DNA from: Spirogloea muscicola
Lineage: Eukaryota; Streptophyta; Zygnematophyceae; Spirogloeales; Spirogloeaceae
Length of the DNA: 26,732 nucleotides
Reading direction: 5' to 3'
Assembly: GCA_009602725.1 (NCBI GenBank)
Contig: WELB01000164.1
Coordinates: 155,238-181,969 of the forward strand
Positions 20,255 through 26,732 of this stretch are shown here, one piece after another. How positions within the stretch are numbered: position 1 is the first letter of the stretch; each line of letters starts with the position of its first letter. The notes beneath the pieces were generated by a model, which worked only from the letters and a program-made list of their open reading frames with translations, had not been told where the DNA came from and searched no databases. A program made the position numbers and the translations under genes.

Positions 20255-23200
20255 TTATATCATTTTCTCAAATTTGTCGAGTCGTTCAACCCTCTTCATG
20301 CCAAAGAATACCAGCCCGCTGAATATTCCTGCAAAAGAAGCGGGAGGCAGCTTCTTATGAGTTCATAGTAGGTACTTCCTTAACATATTCTTGCAGTAAC
20401 CTCTTCTGCACCTTAATAATTTAGTCCCCAAGCACCCAAGTTTAATCCTGACCTCAACAGATGGCCGCAGCTTGATGATGACATGCAGCACACAGCTTAT
20501 ATAAGTGACAAGTTGTCACTTGCATGAGTGACGTGACTAACCATTCCCACTATGTCATGTCCAAGTGCACCATCCTAGCCAACAATACAAAGGCAGACTT
20601 TCAAGGCATACGGCAACAGCGTGGTAAAAGACAACAGCCACAAGAGAACATGACATGCACCTGCTAAGACGAAGCACCCGGTCGCCGGAGCGGTCAGGCC
20701 TTGGGTGCTGAAAGTCACCCCAAGGTTCAATAGTGTGCAGGCGCCAATTGTATTTATAGTTACAACCTGAAGGATGCCGGCTCTTCTAGCTGCTCGCTCA
20801 GCCTGTCAGTAGTGTAACACCCAAGGAAGTATTAAGTATGAAGCGTGACTTTATTTGTACATCATTGGTAACAACAGAGGTCAGATTCTTGGACCAAAAC
20901 AATAAAGCCCATTCCTAAGCCATGACCTTGATATCTCCTTCACCATGCTACTTGCATAGCCGTATGCACCAAGTTGACTTGAAATTGCTTGCTAATTGCA
21001 CAACTTCAGTACCGCACTACTTATGCTGACAAGCAAGTTGGCACCTGCTATGACCTCTTACACAATCTTCTACATAATGTTGACATAAAGTCCTCTGACT
21101 AGTAGAAGGAGTCCAGCACATGATCAAACCGTGGCTGAGGTGACTACACAACTTTTGCCTGCCCATGCAATATGCGAGTACCTCTTGTACGCGGACGCGA
21201 AGCTTGACATCCCCAGACTCCAGCTGACCGAGGAACTCGTCCATCCGCCGGACCCTTCTGGGCACAGCAATGGCAGCGTCCCTGGCCTCCTCAGCCTGCT
21301 TCTGCACTTGCTCCAGGAAGAAACCCCTCCCCCTGCTTGCTTCTCGCACATCCAGCAGCTCCTGCACAACCAGTGGAACGCTTGGTATCACTTAATGACT
21401 ACTTTTGATGCCTTTTCTGTCCAAAGGGCCATAGCATGCATCAAGTTGGAGTCATGAGGTATGTCAAATTTCAGAGTCCAATGGAGCCTTCACCTGGGCG
21501 TAAGGAGCAGCAATCTTGGCAAAGGCAAAGTCAGGGTCTAGTGTCTTCCCAATACCTGCAGATATGACAGCACGCATGTATTGAATAACTCATGCGACTA
21601 CACTAGGTCATTGAAAGCCAGAAATCAGAGGATTAGCATCATACTCGAGACAAGGACCCCCAGCAATCATCTCCGCAATGGTGGTACTACAGCACAATCA
21701 GCTTGAATAATCAGCACAATGAGCAATGTTGGGCTGCATGTCAAGGTGACTAAGTAGCTGTACCTTCTAAAGTCGAGAAAGCTCTGAGTACAAAGGTAAA
21801 CGTAGCTGGAAACCTAAATGGTTGGTCAATGGCTATGGAAAATAGATCCTGCCCATTAAAACAATAGAATTATGACAGAAAAGATCAGTTGCAATCACTA
21901 TACATATCTCCATGCTCGCAAGTACACATGCAAAACTTGGTCGTCTCGTCACGTACTTCTTCCTTCCTTTGAAAGGATCGCATCTATGGGCACTGTACCT
22001 CTCCAATAGCTGCAAATGTCTTGGCCTGCTCGGGTGTCTGATTCATGAGGTTGTCAAGGAAGTACTGGATTGACCTGCGCACCTGAACAGCGCAAGCTTC
22101 AAACTGTAAGAAACTTATGGCCAGACAGCTGACTTCTCACTTTGACAACTGACTTCTCACAAGGCAAACATAGCAATGATAGGAGCAGCCTAGCTAGCAG
22201 CCAGCTAGCTGGACGCTGTTTGCATCGTGCCAGTTACACAGCACACTTACTGAAGAGACGTCGCCGGTGGGGACGAGGGCACCCAGGTCCACAAGTGCAG
22301 TTATGACCTGCCATAGAATGATTCAAGTAACTCTTGTGTGTCAGCACACATACACATAAACCGAACTCATCCTCGCACTCCACAGTCAGTTTTTCCTGAC
22401 AGCAATTAAGGACACCACTGGTCTTTTACCTTCTTAGCATCCCTCTCATAAACCGCATAGAACATCTCCAGGAGCTTCTCTTTTGTGAAGGACTTGATTT
22501 CACCCATCATGCCGAAGTCGTAGTAAATGAGCGACCCATCACTGTCGACGGCCAAGTTGCCAGGGTGGGGGTCGGCGTGGAAGAATCCAGTCCGCAGAAT
22601 CTGCCATCATCCACAATCTCAGATTCTACCTCTGCCTGGATGCATGATTGAGATGGAGAACCACTAGACAACCATGGCAGGTATGGTAGCCCAATAAAGA
22701 TGGTCATGAAGATTGGTCTTGCTATGTCTCTAAAGATACCCGAACAAGGATGTGATTTGAGATGAAATTATTGCAGCAAGTCCTTCCCAGCAATGTATAC
22801 GGTTAGTAACCACTAATTACCTGAATGAGATAAGCCTCAATAGCATAGCTTGCCAACTTGGGGCGGGAGAAGCCGCCAGCATCAAGCAGCCCCACATTAT
22901 TGATCTTGATACCTGTAAATTGACATCCTTGGATGGCTCAGTAAGACATGCGTGTCACAAATGGTCAATCAGACTTGATACTGAGGAAATGCCACAACAG
23001 AAATATTGCAATGACTTGGCTTTACTTCTTGACGTTGTAGTTGGAGGTAATACCTGGGAGATACTCCAAGGTTAGCACTTTCTGGGATGCATAATCCCAG
23101 TAAACCTGTGGCACCTTTACCAAAGGCACCTTGCGGAAATCCCTTCGAAAGCGGTCAGCATTCTTTCCCTCGTTGATGTAATCAATCTCCTGATAAAGGA

Positions 23201-26091
23201 TCCTGCAAAAGTTTGCATGGTTTTCCAGCATGAAAATACACTTAAGTACAAGGACACCAATCAACACAGGATGCATAGTCTTGACATGTGAATGCTCAAA
23301 GTGTACCGAATATCTGTCATTTGGATGCATGACGTACTGAAAATTGAACAAGCAAACCACTTAGCATGGCACGAATCCTTGAGAACTTTGAGGCGGCCGA
23401 GGTACCGGCTGTACGCACTTTGAGCACTCTTCATAGATGCCAATCCAATCACGGGTTGGGCCTCCCAAGGCCTCATTGTTCTGGAAATACTCCGCTATGA
23501 TCTTGAGCTGCCCTGCAGATGCACCAAGGACATGGCAAAGAAGGCTCGTCAATAGAGGTTGGGTTTTATTGTACATCACGTGAATTGATGCAAAATTAAG
23601 GAAGTCATAGTCGACCCCTTGCCTTCCTGCAGTAGAGCAATAGCCTGTTACATCTCGCGCTTTCTTCAAGTGCAAAATGAGCAGATCTTTAATCATATTA
23701 ATGAGTAAGGAAAAGAAAGAAGCAAAATGTCATGATTCGCCAGGAAAACACTCTCACAGCCGACCAACTCAACAGGCCATCTTTGCTTGGCAAGTCCTAG
23801 ATGCTTACCTAGATCAATGTCAAAGAGCTCTCTCAGGCCTGGCCGCTGGACCTTGACGACAACCACTTCTCCATTGTGCAGCACTGCCCTGTGCACCTAT
23901 AAAAGATTAAGCCAATGAATTGCGTCAGTTCGGTGGCTCAGAGAGCTGGTCGTAGTCTCTCCACTAACATCGCTTTACTCTCAAAGAGTCTTATCCCCCT
24001 ATAGTCCTGCCTTCAGGCCAAGAAGACCTCAACTTGAGGTGGATCGACTCAAGCTTGACATCGGGAAATTGGCAAAATTGACCATTCATTGGAGAAACAA
24101 TAAAGTGCCTAAGATATACCAGTGACGCCTTTATTTGGGAAGCTTTGACCTACAGTGTATGATCAACCACTTCAACATATAACAGCATAATTTTTCAGCT
24201 TCATAGTGAGTGCAACTTGAGGCTAGGTATGTAATGTACTTGAAAGCATAGCTACACAACGAGGGGAGCCCTCATCCCTCCTTTGCCGTCAGCCACTGGC
24301 TGCTGATATTGCAAAATGATTACTATGAGCTTGTTATGTTACCCCGTGCTGTCTCCGCAATTTACCCCGTGCTGTCTCCGCAATTGTCAAGAATATACTA
24401 CTGAAAGGGACAATGACAATCTGAGCTCGAGCGTCAAGAAGGGGATGAAGCTGAACATACCTGCCCAAGGCTCGCTGCAGCAATGGGTTGGCGCTCGAAC
24501 TCCGAAAAGAGCTCCGACACAGGAGCCCCCAGCTCCTGCTCAATCAGCGCAGTGGCCTTCTCCGGTGTGAAGGCCGGCACGCGATCCTGCGTATCACCCG
24601 TGAGAGCAACATGTAAGTACCAGCCGGCCTCTACCAGAGTTAATCTGATCATTTCGGTTCAAAAACCACCACTGCCCATCCATAAGAGTTGATAGTAGGA
24701 AACACATTATGAACTATATATCAAAGTGTATTGAAGTGGATGACGATGTATAGTACAAATTGATGACTGCTTGCAGAAACATTGCAAGGGTGCGGAGGGC
24801 TTACCTGAAGCTTGGAGAGCTCGTCCACAAACTCAGCGGGCAGGAGGTCGGAGCGCGTGGACGTCAACTGGCCGAGCTTGATGAATGTCGGACCCAGCTG
24901 CAGGATGGTCTCTCGCACCCATGCTGCCAGCGCCCGACGCCGCTTCAACTACGTGGTGCACGCAATGGTCAGACGGTGGGCGGCGTGTGAGGGGCCAGAA
25001 GCTGACAGCTTCAGCGGCGTGGCAGGCGAAAACGGCACGGCTGAGGTTCTCTAAGAAGCAGACTCTTCCAAAGACTCGAGCTTCAGAATTGTGTCATGAA
25101 TGACTGGCAGCAATATAGGCTGAGCTGATTCTCTGACAAATGCAATTTCGTGCATCCAGGGCTTCAGAAGGCCTCGGCCAGTCATGCACACTGTTCAGGA
25201 GTAAAATCTTACCTCCTCAGCTTCCTCTTAAGGACATGTGTTGAGGGCTGGATCAGCTTCAGATTAGGATAAGTGTTTGAAATTAAGAGGTGTGTTACAG
25301 CTGAGAGTTGTGCTACAGCAGGAGCAAACCTGGGCTTCGGTAGAAAAGCCGCCGGGGTAAGTCCACTTGGCGTCGAGCAGCCAGAGGCGGGCGCGCAGCG
25401 AGAGCACGAACGCCCAGATGTCGGCGGCGCGCTGCCGCTTGCTGTAATTGTCGCGTGCCCACTTGAAGGCCGCGTCGCTAGGCAGGTCCTGGAGGCCGCC
25501 TGCGACGGGCGCCAAGCGCGACGCCGCTGGCGCCAGGACGGAGGAGCCAGGCGCGGCCACGGTCGCGGCATTCGCCAGGCTCGCCGGCTGTGGCAGCTGC
25601 CGTTGGGGGGTGGGCTTAACGGGGGCCGTTAGCCTAGGTGGTGGCAGCGGCCTCGTTAACGACGGCGGCTGCGCTATCGGCAGCGATGACCGGCTAGTCG
25701 TAGTCGTAGCTGGGCTCAGGGACGCGCCATTGACGGGCTTGACAGCGGCGCCGTTGCTGGACGAAGCTGGCCGCGGCCTAGCTAACGGCGAGCCGTTGAC
25801 GGGGGCAGTTATCGCTAACGGGGCCGCCAGGTCTGCCGGCGCGACGCTGCCGCTGCCAGACCCGACCGCCACGCCGTTGATGCGGACCGCGCCGGGGCTC
25901 GCGGCGGCCGCCCTGACAGCTCCGTTGCCCGTCCGCACGGCGCCGCTTGTCGCGCCGTTTGCGGCGCCGTTTCCCGCGCCGTTTGTGGCGGCGTCGACAG
26001 CGGGGCTCTCTGCCATGGTGGCGTGGCCGCCGCCGCCGCCCCCGCTGGGCGTCCCTCGGATTCGCGCCAAGGCCTCGGCGATGGGCACCAT
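20255..26091 (-). CDS. ABC1K7/8-type atypical protein kinase (ABC1/ADCK/UbiB family)
   Basis: Fifteen exons in transcription order: 26091-25330, 24948-24805, 24586-24461, 23896-23809, 23512-23419, 23202-23054, 22912-22821, 22600-22430, 22307-22251, 22082-21999, 21848-21764, 21555-21494, 21361-21182, 20802-20661, 20328-20255; 769 residues. The conserved start block [18 protein letters not shown]...[10 protein letters not shown] lies at about 209-254. The ABC1 signature GPTFIKLGQ (KxGQ, K278-Q281) and the Ala-rich loop [13 protein letters not shown] (about 336-348) follow. Then come the ATP lysine in [10 protein letters not shown] (K359), the Glu of YQEIDY (E410), catalytic FHADPHPGN (D495, N500) and metal-binding YYDFGMMG (D513). 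The C-terminus has [11 protein letters not shown], a hydrophobic segment (about 709-750) and the end [10 protein letters not shown]. The plant relatives SIA1/OSA1 sit in plastid envelope or plastoglobules and affect lipid, iron and oxidative-stress homeostasis. The first ~200 residues are low-complexity. The start at 26091 is preferred; an in-frame ATG at 26016 is possible. Confidence 0.92.
24341..24386. repeat. 23-bp tandem duplication in ABC1K intron 3
   Basis: A 22-bp stretch beginning ACCCCGTGCTGTCTCCGCAA at 24341 is repeated exactly from 24364, one base after the first copy ends. It lies in the intron 23897-24460. Confidence 0.85.
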
Positions 26092-26189
26092 CCGCGTCGC
26101 ACTGCCGCCGACGCCGCCGCCGCCGGCGCCGCCGCTGCTGCCGCCGTCGTTGCCGCTGCTACACCCTCCGCCGGCGTCGCTGTGGCACG
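26092..26189. promoter_or_regulatory. 98-bp head-to-head spacer, ABC1K / TOM2A-type gene
   Basis: The two start codons face away from each other across 98 bp of GCC/GCT-rich DNA without a TATA-like sequence. Both 5' UTRs must be very short, or the transcripts must start inside the opposite gene. The minus-strand frame of ABC1K stays open across the spacer and well into the opposite first exon. Confidence 0.5.
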
Positions 26190-26732
26190 ATGGGCTGTCA
26201 GGGCTTTCTGCTTTGCACGCTGAAGCTGGCCAACTTCTTCCTGGCGCTTGCCGGTGTGCTTGCCGTCGTGTACGCCGTCTGGATGCTCGGCGAGTACAAC
26301 CGGCACACCGACCCCGACGACGTCGCCGCCGCTGTTGCCGTCCCGGCGGGACCCTTCGCCGTCCCTCTGGGCCCCTCCTTCCTCGCCGCCGTCGCCAAGG
26401 GCAGGCTGGGCAGTGTGAGCAGCCCGGCGGACGCACTTGGCTCTGACGAGCCGCGCTTCGAGCTCCCCAAGCCCTGGTGCTCACTTGCCTTCCTCCCTTT
26501 CCCGCAACTTAAGGCAGCTGCCGTAGCGGCGGCCTGCGCTTGTGTTGCAATCAGTGCCGCAATGGCCGCAGCCAAGCATGCCCTGCCTCTGCCAGCTGCC
26601 TCGGCTCATGGCTGCCAGCCATTTCCAGGTTCATCTACGCCTTCCTGGGAGCCGGCGTCTTCATCGCCTGCGTTACCTTCATCGGTGCGGTCGCCGGCGA
26701 GAGCGGCCATGCATGCTGCCTCTCCTGCGTAA
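26190..26732 (+). CDS. TOM2A: TOM2A-type tetraspanin-like membrane protein (3' partial)
   Basis: Exons: 26190-26476 and 26629-26728; GTAA of the next donor ends the window. The joined codon TG/G gives the conserved KPWFIY junction. 129 residues are visible. MGCQGFLLCTLKLANFFLAL opens the protein as in plant TOM2A (MACRGCLECLLKLLNFLLAV, from memory). A first membrane segment lies at about 11-33. A loop containing GEYNRHTDP, GPFAVPLGP and PRFELPKPW follows, and a second membrane segment FIYAFLGAGVFIACVTFIGA ends in GHACCLSC. TOM2A homologues are tonoplast/endomembrane four-pass proteins, known in Arabidopsis as host proteins that interact with TOM1. The cellular role beyond that is poorly defined. 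The third and fourth membrane segments lie outside the window. Confidence 0.82.
   Translation: MGCQGFLLCTLKLANFFLALAGVLAVVYAVWMLGEYNRHTDPDDVAAAVAVPAGPFAVPLGPSFLAAVAKGRLGSVSSPADALGSDEPRFELPKPWCSLAFLPFPQLKAAAVAAACACVAISAAMAAAKHALPLPAASAHGCQPFPGSSTPSWEPASSSPALPSSVRSPARAAMHAASPA

Noticed and set aside
25448-26446. Plus-strand open frame of 332 codons opposite the ABC1K first exon
   Set aside because: Antisense shadow of a G+C-rich Ala/Gly/Pro exon; no domain and no plausible splice partners.

Overview
The window is nuclear DNA from a green plant or streptophyte alga. Every gene is interrupted by spliceosomal introns, the families are plant or plastid types (RS31-like SR protein, ABC1K7/8-type kinase, TOM2A-type tetraspanin, plant nucleoside hydrolase), and plant-type telomere-like motifs (AAACCCT) recur. 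Exons are rich in G+C and carry GCC/GGC runs, while introns and spacers are clearly more A+T rich. I cannot name the species. I rebuilt gene models by hand from splice sites, codon phase and family knowledge; all internal phases close.

Layout, with strand alternating gene by gene: (1) <1..3035 +, spermidine-synthase-like SAM-dependent methyltransferase, 5' end outside the window; (2) 3527..5472 -, RS31-type SR splicing factor with a short RS tail; (3) 5851..8862 +, atypical SDR/NmrA-like Rossmann protein, probably plastid-targeted; (4) 9562..15522 -, ribosome-biogenesis factor NOP14, 5' end lost at a 542-base assembly gap (15653..16194); (5) 16569..19803 +, URH1-type nucleoside hydrolase with a complete active site; (6) 20255..26091 -, ABC1K7/8-type plastid atypical kinase with 15 exons; (7) 26190..>26732 +, TOM2A-type tetraspanin, 3' end outside the window. 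Genes meet alternately tail to tail (1/2, 3/4, 5/6) and head to head (2/3, 4/5, 6/7), so the head-to-head spacers (378 bp for 2/3, 98 bp for 6/7) are probably bidirectional promoters.

The genes do not form one pathway. They are housekeeping functions: splicing and ribosome assembly (2, 4), nucleoside salvage (5), plastid functions (3, 6), a membrane protein (7) and a methyltransferase-fold enzyme (1). I found no tRNA, rRNA, CRISPR array, transposon or virus-derived gene. The points most worth checking are three introns best modelled with GC donors, a two-reading-frame puzzle at the NOP14 5' end beside the gap, telomere-like tracts inside five introns, and a possible recursive-splicing junction in the nucleoside hydrolase gene.
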